Shown: positions 45,078 to 54,620, counted from the first letter of the stretch. The stretch: DNA of 64,000 bases from Variovorax paradoxus (GCF_018614875.1 NZ_JAGGNW010000006.1:62001-126000); one strand, 5' to 3'. The notes: a model not told the origin generated them from the sequence alone. A program made the numbers and translations.

Positions 45078-45647
45078 TTACTCGGAAGGGGTGCCGGGAG
45101 TGCCCGACTTTTCGTTCGCTGCTTCCACTGCCTTGGCAACGGCGGGATTGGGCGCGGACGCGAGCGACTTGAGCAGCTCCGGGTTCTGCAGCGCCTGCGC
45201 GATCAGCTGCTCGGCGCCGTTCTTGCCGTCCATGTAGGACAGCAGGTTGGAAAGCTCGGTGCGCGCTTCCAGCAGATGCTGCAGCGCGCCCACCTGGCGG
45301 GCAATGCGCGCGGGCGAGAAGTCGTCCATGCTGTCGAAGGTGATGTCGACGTTCATCTGGCCGTCGCCCGTGAGGGTGTTGGGCACCTGGAAGGCCACGC
45401 GCGGCTTGATCGACTTCATGCGGTCGTCGAAGTTGTCGATGTCCACCGCCATGAAGTCGCGATCCGCGAGGTCGGGCATCGGGTCGACCTGCTTGCCCGC
45501 GAGATCGGCGATCACGCCCATCACGAAGGGCAGCTGGATCTTGCGTTCGCTGCCGTAGATCTCGACGTCGTACTCGATCTGCACGCGGGGTGCCCGATTG
45601 CGCGCGATGAACTTCTGACCACTGTTTCTGACACGGTTGTCTGCCAT
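45078..45647 (-). CDS. tssB: T6SS sheath small subunit TssB
   Basis: 189 residues from the ATG at 45647, preceded by AGAGGAAGCTT; the frame stays open upstream without support. Conserved VQIEYDVEIYGSERKIQLPF and FVMGVIADLAG near residues 25-60, then SYMDGKNGAEQLI. The C-terminal tail is Ala/Pro-rich. Partner of TssC in the sheath and of TagJ. Confidence 0.95.
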   Translation of the reverse strand: MADNRVRNSGQKFIARNRAPRVQIEYDVEIYGSERKIQLPFVMGVIADLAGKQVDPMPDLADRDFMAVDIDNFDDRMKSIKPRVAFQVPNTLTGDGQMNVDITFDSMDDFSPARIARQVGALQHLLEARTELSNLLSYMDGKNGAEQLIAQALQNPELLKSLASAPNPAVAKAVEAANEKSGTPGTPSE

Positions 45648-45720
45648 AAGCTTCCTCTTGAATCTCAATGCGTAGGGGTCGAGCCCCGGGGGCCTGTTCC
45701 CGCGTTCTTGCGCCGGCCGT

Positions 45721-46812
45721 TCATTCCGCCGCCGAGCCACCACTCAGGGAGCGGCCCGCCAGGCTTTCTATCTTCTGCAGGCCCTCGGGAACGAGTTCTT
45801 CGATGATCTGGAAAAAGTTGAGGTCCAGCAGCCTTTGCGCTCTGCGGATGAGCATGGGCGCCGGATGGCTGGGCTCCGTGCGTTCCATGTACTGGCATGC
45901 CTTTTCCAACAAAACCTGCACATCATCACGAGTCGATATTTCAATATCTTTAATGCTTGCCGTCCGCGAGCCAGAGGCGCCGTTTGCCGCGCCCGCGGCG
46001 CTCTGCGCGACGGGGGCGGACTGCGTCGATCCATTCCCTTGCAGGGCCGCCGGCAATGCTTCGGCCGGCTCCGCCAACGCCTGCTCGGGCAGCAGCTGGG
46101 CCACCGTGCGAAGCGAGCGTTCGAGCCGGGAGAAATCGGGTGCCCAGTTTTGCCCCAGGGCCCGCTCCGACGTCTCCCGAATCCGCCGCAGCAGCCCCAG
46201 CGCCGCATGCAATGCCATCACCGCAGGCGCCGCCTTCTCCTGCGCGCGGCGCGCCACCTCCCGCAGCCGGCCGATGCCGCCCGGGTAATCGATCTGGTCG
46301 GCCTTGCTCGAGTCGAGCAGGGCCTCGACCTGCCGCAGGCTCATCGACGCGCCGGCATCCTCGAGCAGCCGCGCATCGCGCACGCTGCGTCCGAGTCCCT
46401 CGGCTTCGGCCAATGCAGCCAGCGCATTCATGCGCGGCAGCGGGTCTTCGAAATCGCCATCGACGACGCGCGGATGCACGTCGTTCCAGAACTTTTGCAG
46501 GATGCCGTCCACCACGCGCAAGCCATCGACGTAGCCCGGCAGTCCTCGGCTCTCGGTCCATGCCAGCGTCAAGAGAACCAGCACGCGCACGTCGAGCGTG
46601 CGTTGACTCAGCTGTTTCGCAATGCGCTCGACACGGGCCCAGTCGGGCGGCTCGGCCGGGATGATGGTCGAACCGAACTGCTGCTCCCGCTTTCCGGTTG
46701 CAGCTTGCTGCAACGCCATGAAATCGGGGTCGTATTCGAGGTCTTCACCGCACGGAAGCGGGCCTTCAACAGGCGACTGCAGTAGTTCGATCTCGCTCGG
46801 CGGCAACCCCAT
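45721..46812 (-). CDS. tssA: T6SS cap/assembly protein TssA (ImpA)
   Basis: 363 residues. N-terminal ImpA domain (LLQSPVEGPLPCGEDLEYDP ... RDVR-like RTLDVRVLVLLTLAWTESRG), a variable middle, and a C-terminal region ending in HPAPMLIRRAQRLLDLNFFQIIEELVP... typical of the shorter TssA class. It guides sheath polymerisation. It is the first gene of the tssABC-hcp transcript; GGGAG lies very close to its ATG. Confidence 0.92.
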   Translation of the reverse strand: MGLPPSEIELLQSPVEGPLPCGEDLEYDPDFMALQQAATGKREQQFGSTIIPAEPPDWARVERIAKQLSQRTLDVRVLVLLTLAWTESRGLPGYVDGLRVVDGILQKFWNDVHPRVVDGDFEDPLPRMNALAALAEAEGLGRSVRDARLLEDAGASMSLRQVEALLDSSKADQIDYPGGIGRLREVARRAQEKAAPAVMALHAALGLLRRIRETSERALGQNWAPDFSRLERSLRTVAQLLPEQALAEPAEALPAALQGNGSTQSAPVAQSAAGAANGASGSRTASIKDIEISTRDDVQVLLEKACQYMERTEPSHPAPMLIRRAQRLLDLNFFQIIEELVPEGLQKIESLAGRSLSGGSAAE

Positions 46813-46907
46813 CTCCCGTGTAAACCATCTTCAAGACCGGTTATCTTGAGGGGAACGCGAGACGCGGTCAACAGCAACAGATTGCTACGTGCTGCCTATG
46901 AATGACA

Positions 46908-46924
46908 AAGGAGTACAACTCCTT
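46908..46924 (-). terminator. Small hairpin downstream of the FAH-family gene
   Basis: AAGGAGT-aca-ACTCCTT is a perfect seven-pair stem 20 bases past the stop of the gene at 46945 and about 100 bases before tssA. A short T-rich stretch (TTGTCATT) follows on the minus strand, so a weak terminator separating the catabolic genes from the T6SS operon is plausible. Confidence 0.4.
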
Positions 46925-46944
46925 CTAAAGCGTAGAAAGAACGT

Positions 46945-48132
46945 TTACAGCAATCCGCGCCCGGCAAGATTCCGCATCAGCGCACTTAACCCGAAAGTCC
47001 ACCGTGGTGCCTGGTCCGAATGGACCACGCGGTTCACGAGGGCGCCGAGTTCCGGCGCAGCGATGCGCACGCGATCGCCGACGACGTGGGTGAATCCTTG
47101 CCCAGGACCATGACGGTCTTGTGTCGGCGCGAACATGGTGCCAAGGAACAGCATGAAGCCGTCGGGATAGTCATGGTGCGCGCCGATGGCCTGCGAGACG
47201 AGATCGAGCGGATCGCGGCTGATCTTCGCGAGCGAGCTCGAGCCTTCGAGCGTGAAGCCTTCGGGCCCCGCCACTTCGAGCGCCACCGTGATGCGGCGCA
47301 CGTCGGCAATGCCGAAATGCGCGTCGAACAAGCGGATGAACGGACCGATGGCGCAGGACGCGTTGTTGTCCTTGGCCTTGCCGAGCAGCAGCGCGCTGCG
47401 GCCTTCGAAGTCGCGCAGGTTGACGTCGTTGCCGAGCGCCGCGCCCAGCGTTTCGCCGCGGCTGTTGACCGCGAGCACCACCTCGGGCTCGGGGTTGTTC
47501 CACACCGATGCGGCATGGATGCCCACGTCGGCGCCCGTGCCCACGGCCGAGAGAACCGGCGCCTTGGTGAAGATCTCAGCATCGGGCCCGATTCCGACCT
47601 CGAGGTACTGCGACCACGCGCCCTGTGCGATCAGCACCTCCTTGGCCTTCGCCGCTTCGGCCGAGCCCGGCACGATGCCCGCGAGGTTGTCGCCGAGCAC
47701 ACCGCCCAGCGCCGCGCGCGTGGCCTCGGCGCGCGAGGCGTCGCCACGCGCCTGCTCTTCGATCACGCGTTCGAGCAGGCTTTCGACAAAGGTCACGCCG
47801 CTGGCCTTGATGGCCTGCAGGTCGCAGGGCGCGAGCAGCCAGGGCTGGCCTTCGTCGCGTGTTTGCGGGTCGCTGTTGGCAAGCACGGCGGCCAGGTCGG
47901 CGATGCGCGGGGCCTTGCCTTGCTCCAGTGCGCTGCGCACGCGGGCCGATGGCGACCCGTCGCCTTCGAGCAGGTCGCTCATGGTCGGCGCGAGCCGGGA
48001 AAGATCGTGCAACCCGCCCTCATGCACCGCCACGAGGACGGGGCCCACGCCGGGCTGCCAGATGCGGCCGACGAGTGTGGCGCGCTGGGCGTCGCGCGGA
48101 AGGCTGGTGGTGGTGGAAAGATCGAGGGGCAT
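46945..48132 (-). CDS. Fumarylacetoacetate-hydrolase-family protein
   Basis: 395 residues from the ATG at 48132. The FAH fold (PF01557) is seen in VGIHAASVWNNPEPEVVLAV (metal-binding Glu pair) near residue 200 and GAALGNDVNLRDFEGRSALLL just after. Members hydrolyse or decarboxylate 2-keto acids from ring cleavage or sugar acids. It lies 117 bases after the NicB-like gene on the same strand, so it may act late in the same catabolic route; the substrate is not evident. Confidence 0.82.
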   Translation of the reverse strand: MPLDLSTTTSLPRDAQRATLVGRIWQPGVGPVLVAVHEGGLHDLSRLAPTMSDLLEGDGSPSARVRSALEQGKAPRIADLAAVLANSDPQTRDEGQPWLLAPCDLQAIKASGVTFVESLLERVIEEQARGDASRAEATRAALGGVLGDNLAGIVPGSAEAAKAKEVLIAQGAWSQYLEVGIGPDAEIFTKAPVLSAVGTGADVGIHAASVWNNPEPEVVLAVNSRGETLGAALGNDVNLRDFEGRSALLLGKAKDNNASCAIGPFIRLFDAHFGIADVRRITVALEVAGPEGFTLEGSSSLAKISRDPLDLVSQAIGAHHDYPDGFMLFLGTMFAPTQDRHGPGQGFTHVVGDRVRIAAPELGALVNRVVHSDQAPRWTFGLSALMRNLAGRGLL

Positions 48133-48248
48133 ATTGTCTCCGGAGGCTCTTGGGGTTCGGTTCTGGGAGCGGACATTCTGAATGAATGTGTTCCTCGCCG
48201 CTGCGCGAGCGGGGACGCGAGCGGCGCGAAGGACCCGGAAGGCGCTTG

Positions 48249-51200
48249 CTACTCGGCGCCGTGGCCGCGCGCGGCGCGCACCCGCGCCACTTCGGCCGGC
48301 AGGTTCTTCCACGCCGGCTCCTGCGGTGCGAAACGCGCGCGCATGTAGCCCGCGAGTTCGGCAATCTGCCGGTCGTCGAGCGCGTCGCGAAAGGCCGGCA
48401 TGAAGCCGATGTCGCGGCTCGCGGGCTCGCGCACGCCGTCGAGGATGGTGCGCAGCAGGTTGTCGGGCTGCGCGCTCGTGAGATTGCTGTTGAGCGCGAG
48501 CGGCGTGTTCACGCCGAGCAGCGTGGGGCCGTCGCCATCGTGGTGGCACGAGGCGCAGGCGCCGTCGAACATGCGCTGCGCCGGGCCGAGCAACCGGCCC
48601 TGCGTGCGGGCCGCGTTGTCGATGGCTTGTTGCGCCACGGCCTGCGGCTCGGCCGCGGGTGCCGGATTGAACGAGGCGAGGTACGTGGCCATCGCGCGCA
48701 CGTCGGCGTCGGGCACCTGCGCGAGTTCGCGCACGACCTCGGCCATCGGGCCGCCCGCCATGCCATGGCGCTGCGTGTGGCCTTGGCGCAGGTAGCGATA
48801 GAGCTCGTCGGCATCCCATGGCACGGCCGACTTCGACGACAGGCCGGTGAGCGCCGGCGCCTCCCAGCCGTCGACCATCGCGCCCGCCAGAAAGGCGCTG
48901 CCGCCCTGCTCCGCGCCCAGTGCGTTGCGCGGCGTGTGGCATGCGCCGCAGTGGCCGAGGCCGTTGACGAGGTAGGCGCCGCGGTTCCATTCCGCGCTTT
49001 GCGCGGCCACGGGCTGCAGCGGCGCCGGATCGTGGAAAAGCGCGTTCCATCCGGCCATCAGCGGCCGCATGCTGAAAGGGAACTTCAGTTCGGCCTTCGG
49101 CGTTTCGGCGCGCACCGCGGGCATGGACATGAAGTAGGCATAGAGCGCCTGCAGGTCGTCATCGCTGGTCTTGGCGAATGCGGTGTACGGAAACGCCGGG
49201 TACAGGTGATGGCCGTCGCGCGAGACGCCTTCGCGCATCGCACGCTGGAAAGCGCTGAACGACCAGCGGCCCAGGCCCGTATCGGCATCGGGCGTGAGGT
49301 TGGTGGTGTAGAGCGTGCCGAAGGGCGTCTGCATCGCGCGGCCGCCCGCGTTGGGTGCGCCGCCTGGTGCGGTGTGGCACACGGCGCAGTCGCCGAGCGC
49401 GGCGAGCACGCGGCCGCGGTCGATGGTGGCTTGGCTGTAGACCGGCGCGCTGAGCGAAACGGGTGCAATGGCGGAGCGCCAGCCGAGCAGGCCCGCGATG
49501 AGGCCGATGCCGCCGATGAACAGGGCGGCGCCGGTGGCCAACACGCCCTTGCGTCGTGGCCCGAAGGTTCCCGCATTGCTCCTTCTCCCTCTGGGAGAAG
49601 GCTGGGATGAGGGTGCGGCGGCGTTACCACTCGCAGGCCGCTCGCCCTCACCCCAACCCTCTCCCGGAGGGAGAGGGGGCAAGTCTGCAGTCAATGGATT
49701 CAATGCGGCCAGCACCTTCTCCGGCGTGAACGGCGGCTCGCGGAACCGCACCCCCGTCGCATCGAAGATCGCATTCGCAATCGCCGCCGTTCCCGGCACC
49801 GACGACGACTCGCCCGCACCCAGCGAGGGTTCGCCGGGCCGCGGCATGTGCATGACCTCGATCACCGGCACATCGCGGAAGTCGATGATCGGGTAGCTGC
49901 CCCACTCGCGGCTCGCGACCACGCCCGATGGCAGCACGCCGGGCAGCTGCGCACCCGCCGTTGCGGCGCCCTGCTGCGGCGCGAACTGCACCTGCTCCTT
50001 GAGCGCACGGCTGGTGGTCTGGATCACGTTGCCGTGCACCTGGTGCTCGACGCCCGCCGGGTTGATCACCAGCCCCGCGTCGTGCCCCACCACCACGCGG
50101 CGCACGTGCACTTCGCCGGTCTTGCGGTTGACCTCGACGTCGGCCACCCAGGCGGCCCACGCCGCGCCGAAGCCGGGCCACTTGCTGTGGATGTAGCGCG
50201 CGTAGGCAAAGCCCTGGCCGAAGAGGATGTCGCCGCCCGCGCCCACGCGCGCATCCGCATGCCTTGAAGGATGATCGCCGTCGGCGTCCTCCTGCGGTCC
50301 GGTGCGCATGCGCCAGCCGGCCTTCTGCGCCGTGGCCTGCACCAGCTCGACGGCGCGCGGATCGTTCAGGTGGCGCAGGCGGAACTGCACCGGATCGACG
50401 CCCGCCGCGGTGGCCAGCTCGTCGATGTAAGACTCGTGCGCGAAGGAACTCGGCAGCGCCGAGACGCCGCGCAGCCACGAGGCGCGCACGATCGGCGCCA
50501 TGTCGTTGACCTTCACGCGCAGGTTGTCGACGCTGTAGGGCGGGCGCGCCGTGCGGTCGCCCATCTCGAAGGCCTGCGCCACCGGCTCGATGGTGCGCGT
50601 GAGCAGCAGCGCGAGCGTCGGCGCGCCGTTCGACGGATAAGAAGTCTCGAAGTCGTAGGCGGCGATGCGGCCATCGGCCATCAGGCCGCCGTCCACTTCC
50701 ATGAGCTGCGCGGCGCCCTTGGGCTCCCAGGCATGCTCCTGTTCGCGCGTGAGCTGCACACGCACCGGCGCGCCCACGACGCGCGCGAGCAGCGCCGCAT
50801 CGGCCGCCACGTCGTCGGCGCCGTTGCGGCCGTAGCAGCCCGCGGCTTCCATGCGGACCACGTCCACCTGCACGTCGTCCACGCCCATGAGCTTCGCGAG
50901 ATCGGCGCGCAGCACATGGGGGTTCTGCGAGCCGGTCCACACGCGAAGGGTGATGCCGCCACGCTCCCCCACTGCGTGCGGGTCGCTGCCGTCGTCCGGC
51001 TGCCAGTCGGCCAGCGCGCACGACGGGCCGATGGACGCATGCATCTGGTAGGGCCACACGTAGGTGCGATGCATCGGCTGCGCGGCCGCGGCGATCGCGC
51101 CATCGACATCGCCTTCGTCGACCAGCAGGCGCTGCGTCGACGGGTTGTTGCGCAAGGCCTGCGCCAGGTTGGAAAGGTCGGGCATGCCGGGCCAGGGCTT

Positions 51201-52073
51201 CCATGCCACGCGCAGTTCGCGCAGCGCCTGCTCGGCGTGCTCTTCGCGTTCGGCCACGATGCCCACGAAGTCGCGGATCACGACCACCGCGCGAATGCCC
51301 GGGATGTGCGCAATCGACGATTCGTCCACCGAGTCGAGCGTGTTGCCGATGAACTCGCCATGGTCCGCGCCCGCGTACGGCGGGCGCACCACGCGGCCGT
51401 GCAGCATGCCGGGCACGCGCATGTCGTGCACGAACACGAGGTCGCCCGCGAGCTTGGCGGGAATGTCGATGCGTGCCTGGCGCGTGCCGACGATGCGGTA
51501 GTCGGCCGGATGCTTGGGCTGCGCGGCGGGGTCGAGCCGCAGCACGGTGCGCTGCCCTGCCACCAGGTCGGCGTAATTCAGGTGGCGATCCGGTGCCTCG
51601 GCCACGCGCACCACGCCATTGCGCACCTGCAGTGCGTCGGCGGCCACGCCGAGCCGCTCGGCCGCGCGCGCGAGCAGCCACGCGCGCGCCTGCGCGGCGG
51701 CCAGGCGCAGCGGCTGCGCATGGATCTGGATCGAGGCGCTCGCGATCGTCGCGCCCTGGTTGGGCGCGCGTGCGGTGTCGCCGAGCATCATGCGCACGCA
51801 CGGCATGCCGAGGTCGAGTTCCTCGGCCACGATCTGCGCGAGTGCGGTCTGGATGCCGGTGCCCAGATCGACGTGGCCGTTGAGCGCCGAGGCGCTGCCG
51901 TCGTCCCACACGGCGAGCAGGATCTCGTCGCCCTCGATCGGGTTGCCCGCCACGGCCATGGGCTGTCCATTGGCAGGCGCCGGCGCGAGCGGCGTCTCGC
52001 GCACCACCAGCAGAACGCCGTCGGCGGCGAGGAAATCCGCGCGGGTTTTCGGGAGATCGGCGCGGCGCGTCAT
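48249..52073 (-). CDS. NicB-like nicotinate dehydrogenase subunit: molybdopterin domains fused to three cytochrome c domains
   Basis: 1274 residues from the ATG at 52073. Residues ~1-830 are xanthine-oxidase-type molybdopterin domains (LFNGHVDLGTGI-like ALNGHVDLGTGIQTALAQIV, GATIASASIQIHAQPL, MEAAGCYGRNGADDVAADAA). After a linker and one membrane helix (~900), three CxxCH hemes follow: CAVCH, CGACH and CASCH. This is the architecture of NicB of Pseudomonas putida (NicAB, nicotinate 6-hydroxylase), which passes electrons to the respiratory chain. The linker (~852-888) is a translated REP pair. The specific substrate is inferred from the neighbours. Confidence 0.82.
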   Translation of the reverse strand: MTRRADLPKTRADFLAADGVLLVVRETPLAPAPANGQPMAVAGNPIEGDEILLAVWDDGSASALNGHVDLGTGIQTALAQIVAEELDLGMPCVRMMLGDTARAPNQGATIASASIQIHAQPLRLAAAQARAWLLARAAERLGVAADALQVRNGVVRVAEAPDRHLNYADLVAGQRTVLRLDPAAQPKHPADYRIVGTRQARIDIPAKLAGDLVFVHDMRVPGMLHGRVVRPPYAGADHGEFIGNTLDSVDESSIAHIPGIRAVVVIRDFVGIVAEREEHAEQALRELRVAWKPWPGMPDLSNLAQALRNNPSTQRLLVDEGDVDGAIAAAAQPMHRTYVWPYQMHASIGPSCALADWQPDDGSDPHAVGERGGITLRVWTGSQNPHVLRADLAKLMGVDDVQVDVVRMEAAGCYGRNGADDVAADAALLARVVGAPVRVQLTREQEHAWEPKGAAQLMEVDGGLMADGRIAAYDFETSYPSNGAPTLALLLTRTIEPVAQAFEMGDRTARPPYSVDNLRVKVNDMAPIVRASWLRGVSALPSSFAHESYIDELATAAGVDPVQFRLRHLNDPRAVELVQATAQKAGWRMRTGPQEDADGDHPSRHADARVGAGGDILFGQGFAYARYIHSKWPGFGAAWAAWVADVEVNRKTGEVHVRRVVVGHDAGLVINPAGVEHQVHGNVIQTTSRALKEQVQFAPQQGAATAGAQLPGVLPSGVVASREWGSYPIIDFRDVPVIEVMHMPRPGEPSLGAGESSSVPGTAAIANAIFDATGVRFREPPFTPEKVLAALNPLTADLPPLPPGEGWGEGERPASGNAAAPSSQPSPRGRRSNAGTFGPRRKGVLATGAALFIGGIGLIAGLLGWRSAIAPVSLSAPVYSQATIDRGRVLAALGDCAVCHTAPGGAPNAGGRAMQTPFGTLYTTNLTPDADTGLGRWSFSAFQRAMREGVSRDGHHLYPAFPYTAFAKTSDDDLQALYAYFMSMPAVRAETPKAELKFPFSMRPLMAGWNALFHDPAPLQPVAAQSAEWNRGAYLVNGLGHCGACHTPRNALGAEQGGSAFLAGAMVDGWEAPALTGLSSKSAVPWDADELYRYLRQGHTQRHGMAGGPMAEVVRELAQVPDADVRAMATYLASFNPAPAAEPQAVAQQAIDNAARTQGRLLGPAQRMFDGACASCHHDGDGPTLLGVNTPLALNSNLTSAQPDNLLRTILDGVREPASRDIGFMPAFRDALDDRQIAELAGYMRARFAPQEPAWKNLPAEVARVRAARGHGAE
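49580..49680. repeat. REP pair (REPIN-like) inserted in frame inside the NicB-like gene
   Basis: Two inverted copies (49580-49614 and 49644-49680) of a CCCTCTCCC..GGGAGAGGG..GGGTGAGGGC-type REP element face each other 30 bases apart. The reading frame passes through, coding for PLPPGEGWGEG and SQPSPRGRR. The same pair occurs at 52082-52191. Confidence 0.75.
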
Positions 52074-52081
52074 GGTTCTTG

Positions 52082-52191
52082 CCCCCTCTCCCTCCGGGAG
52101 AGGGTTGGGGTGAGGGCAAGCGGCCGTGGCGAAGGCGGTGCTTCTACGAAGGCCCCTGCCCTCACCCTGGCCCTCTCCCAGAGGGAGAGGG
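52082..52191. repeat. REP pair (REPIN-like) between the NicA- and NicB-like genes
   Basis: Inverted REP copies at 52082-52117 and 52157-52191 fill the 133 bases between the nicA-like stop and the nicB-like start. Each has the CCCTCTCCC/GGGAGAGGG stem. It may affect the ratio of the two subunits. Confidence 0.75.
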
Positions 52192-52206
52192 AACAAGACA
52201 ACCGGC

Positions 52207-52707
52207 TCATGGATTCACCTTCGCGCGCATGCGAAAGGCCGCGCGCTGCACGGCGTCGAGGATTTCGACGTGCGTGCCGCAGCGGCACAGGTTGCCCGAC
52301 AGCTCGCTGCGGATGCGCGCCTCGCTCGCGTCCGGGTCTCGCGCAAGCAAAGCCGCCGCCTGCATGACCATGCCGTTCAAGCAGTAGCCGCACTGCGCGG
52401 CCTGCGCGTCTTCGAAGGCGGCCTGCACCGGATGCCAATCGCCGGGCGCGCCGAGACCTTCGAGCGTGGTGATCGCACGTCCAGACACGCCATGCGCGGG
52501 AATCACGCAGGCACGCGCCGCCACGCCGTCGACATGCACCGTGCAGGCCCCGCACTGGCCCAGCCCGCAACCGTACTTCGGCCCGTTCAGGCCGAGGTCG
52601 TTGCGCAGCAGGTGCAGCAGCGTCGCTTCGCGCGGCACGCCCGCAATCGAACAGGCCCGGCCGTTGACCCGCAGGTGCAGCGGCTCAGCGCCGCAACTGG
52701 CCGTCAC
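52207..52707 (-). CDS. NicA-like [2Fe-2S] subunit of nicotinate dehydrogenase
   Basis: 166 residues. Two [2Fe-2S] clusters are fully ligated: plant-type GCGLGQCGACTVHVDG ... C in the N-terminal half, and CGYCLNGM ... GNLCRCGTH in the C-terminal half. It transfers electrons from the molybdenum site of the following NicB-like subunit to its hemes. The start overlaps the end of the upstream binding-protein gene by 23 bases. Confidence 0.88.
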   Translation of the reverse strand: MTASCGAEPLHLRVNGRACSIAGVPREATLLHLLRNDLGLNGPKYGCGLGQCGACTVHVDGVAARACVIPAHGVSGRAITTLEGLGAPGDWHPVQAAFEDAQAAQCGYCLNGMVMQAAALLARDPDASEARIRSELSGNLCRCGTHVEILDAVQRAAFRMRAKVNP

Positions 52708-53845
52708 GGGTGTACATCTCCAGGTCCACGAAGGTCGAGCCGTTGTGGTTCTTCGCGCTGTAGTCGACCGGGAATTCGCCGAAGCGCGTGCTGCCGATGC
52801 CTTCGAGCCCGGCCACGAAGCTGTCGCGCGTGAGCGTCTTGCCCGCGCGGCGCAGGCCTTCGACCATCACGCGCGATGCGATGTAGCCCTCGAGCGTGGT
52901 GTAGCTGTCGATCTTCTCGCCGAACTCGGCACGGTCGCGCTGGTAGTCGGCCACGATGGGCACGCGCAAGGCCTGCGGCGGCGGCACGATGCTGGCCGTG
53001 ACCAGCCCCGCGAGCTTGCCGTCGAGCCGCTTGGCCGAACCGGCCGCGTCGGTGATGCCGACCGACAGCGTGTAGAGCGGCGCGCCCACGCCGTTGGCGC
53101 GGTAGTCGCGCATGAAGACCTCCACCATGCGCCCGGCCATGATCATCACGACCGCGCCGGGCTTGGCCTCCGAGAGGCCAGTGACGACCTGCTTCGCGTC
53201 TTCGGCCGCGATGGCCAGCGGGAAGGTCTTCAGCACCTGCACCTTGTAGTCGGCGGCCAGCTGCTCGCAGGTGGCGAGGTTCGACTTGCCGAAGGCGCTG
53301 TCCTGGTAGACCACCGCGATCGACGAGATGCCGATGGTCGAGAGATGGCTGATGATCTTGCGCAGCTCGAGGTCGTAGCCCGCGCGCACGTGGAACAGCA
53401 GGCGGTTGACCTTGGTGCGGAACGAGGTGGTGCCCACCAGCGGCGCGAACATGGGCACGCCGGCCTTCTCGGCCAATGGCATCGCGGCCGCGAGGTTGCC
53501 CGTGGCGACGAAGCCCGCGAGCGCGAAGACCTTGTCCTCGTCGATCAGCTTCGCGGTGTTGATGGCCGTCTTCGCGGGGTCGTAGGCATCGTCGTACGTG
53601 ACGAGTTCGAGCTTGCGTCCGTTGACGCCGCCCGACTTGTTGACGCGATCGAAATAGAGCTTGATGCCCGCGCGGTAGTCGATGCCGAAGTCCTTGGCCG
53701 GGCCGCTGAACACCGCCGACTGGCCGATGCGGATGAGGGTGTCTGTCACGCCGTTGTCCGCGCGTGCGGAACGCAGAAGGCCAGGGTCCATGGCCAGGGC
53801 TGCGCCGCCCGCCATCAGGGCGCGCCTTGAAATTGGAATCGTCAT
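52685..53845 (-). CDS. ABC-transporter periplasmic binding protein (Liv type), second copy
   Basis: 386 residues. Signal peptide with twin arginine (SRRALMAGGAAL) and cleavage near ARA-D. A type I periplasmic fold (PF13458): RIGQSAVFSGPAKDFGIDYR, SGGVNGRKLELVTYDDAYDP, then VYQDSAFGKSNL. It captures an amide, amino acid or aromatic acid for the Liv-type importer. Placed between the nicotinamidase and NicAB genes, it is a candidate for nicotinate or nicotinamide binding, which is inference. Confidence 0.85.
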   Translation of the reverse strand: MTIPISRRALMAGGAALAMDPGLLRSARADNGVTDTLIRIGQSAVFSGPAKDFGIDYRAGIKLYFDRVNKSGGVNGRKLELVTYDDAYDPAKTAINTAKLIDEDKVFALAGFVATGNLAAAMPLAEKAGVPMFAPLVGTTSFRTKVNRLLFHVRAGYDLELRKIISHLSTIGISSIAVVYQDSAFGKSNLATCEQLAADYKVQVLKTFPLAIAAEDAKQVVTGLSEAKPGAVVMIMAGRMVEVFMRDYRANGVGAPLYTLSVGITDAAGSAKRLDGKLAGLVTASIVPPPQALRVPIVADYQRDRAEFGEKIDSYTTLEGYIASRVMVEGLRRAGKTLTRDSFVAGLEGIGSTRFGEFPVDYSAKNHNGSTFVDLEMYTRDGQLRR

Positions 53846-53897
53846 GCGTCGTCGGGCTCGTTGTTGTCGTCGTTCGGGTGAATGGGCGGGGATGTGT

Positions 53898-54620
53898 TCA
53901 GGCCGTTTGTATATCGGCGGACTGGATGCGCTTGACGCCCTTGGCCGTCATCTGCTTCCATGCCGCGGCGAGCGAGCCGTTGAGATCGATGGCGCGCGTG
54001 GCGTCTTCGATCACATAGACCTCGAAGCCCGCCTTGCGCGCGTCGAGCGCGGTCCAGGCCACGCAGAAGTCGGTGGCCAGCCCGGCCACGTAGACCGTCT
54101 TGATGCCGCGCTGCTTCAGGTAGCCGCCCAGGCCGGTCGCGGTCTTGCGGTCGGCCTCCTCGAAGGCGGAATAACTGTCGACGCCCTTGTGGAAGCCCTT
54201 GCGGACGATGACCTGCGCGGTCGGCAGCTTCAGGTCCTTGTGCAGCGCCGCGTCGTCGGTGCCCTGCACGCAGTGGTCGGGCCAGAGCACCTGGTTGCCG
54301 TAGGAGAGCTTGATGCTGCTGAACGGCTTCTGGCTCGCGTGCGCGCTCGCGAACGACGCATGGCCTTGCGTGTGCCAGTCCTGCGTGACCACGATGTTCT
54401 CGAACGAATCGGCCAGCTTGTTGATCACCGGCACCACCTCGGCACCGCCCTTGACGGGCAGCGTGCCGCCGTCGACGAAGCAGTTCTGCACGTCGATGAC
54501 GAGCAGCGCGGACTTGTCGTTCGGCTTGATCTTGCCGGCCGCGAACAGCGTTCCGGTCGCACCCAGCAAGCTCAATGCGGCCGTGGACTTCAGAAGGGAT
54601 CTGCGGTGCGTGTCGTGCAT
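53898..54620 (-). CDS. pncA: Nicotinamidase with Tat signal peptide (PncA family)
   Basis: 240 residues from the ATG at 54620. A twin-arginine signal (HRRSLLKSTAALSLLGA) ends near AAG, so the enzyme is probably exported folded to the periplasm; typical PncA is cytoplasmic. The isochorismatase-fold catalytic triad is present: Asp in VIDVQNCF (~43), Lys in VRKGFHKG (~138) and Cys in ATDFCVA (~183). Metal ligands are seen in QDWHTQGHASF. It converts nicotinamide to nicotinate, the substrate of the NicAB-like pair downstream. Follows livF at 47 bases. Confidence 0.85.
   Translation of the reverse strand: MHDTHRRSLLKSTAALSLLGATGTLFAAGKIKPNDKSALLVIDVQNCFVDGGTLPVKGGAEVVPVINKLADSFENIVVTQDWHTQGHASFASAHASQKPFSSIKLSYGNQVLWPDHCVQGTDDAALHKDLKLPTAQVIVRKGFHKGVDSYSAFEEADRKTATGLGGYLKQRGIKTVYVAGLATDFCVAWTALDARKAGFEVYVIEDATRAIDLNGSLAAAWKQMTAKGVKRIQSADIQTA

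Noticed and set aside
46945-49050. One long protein joining the FAH-family gene to upstream sequence
   Set aside because: Upstream residues are out-of-frame shadow of the NicB-like heme region; the ATG at 48132 starts the real protein.
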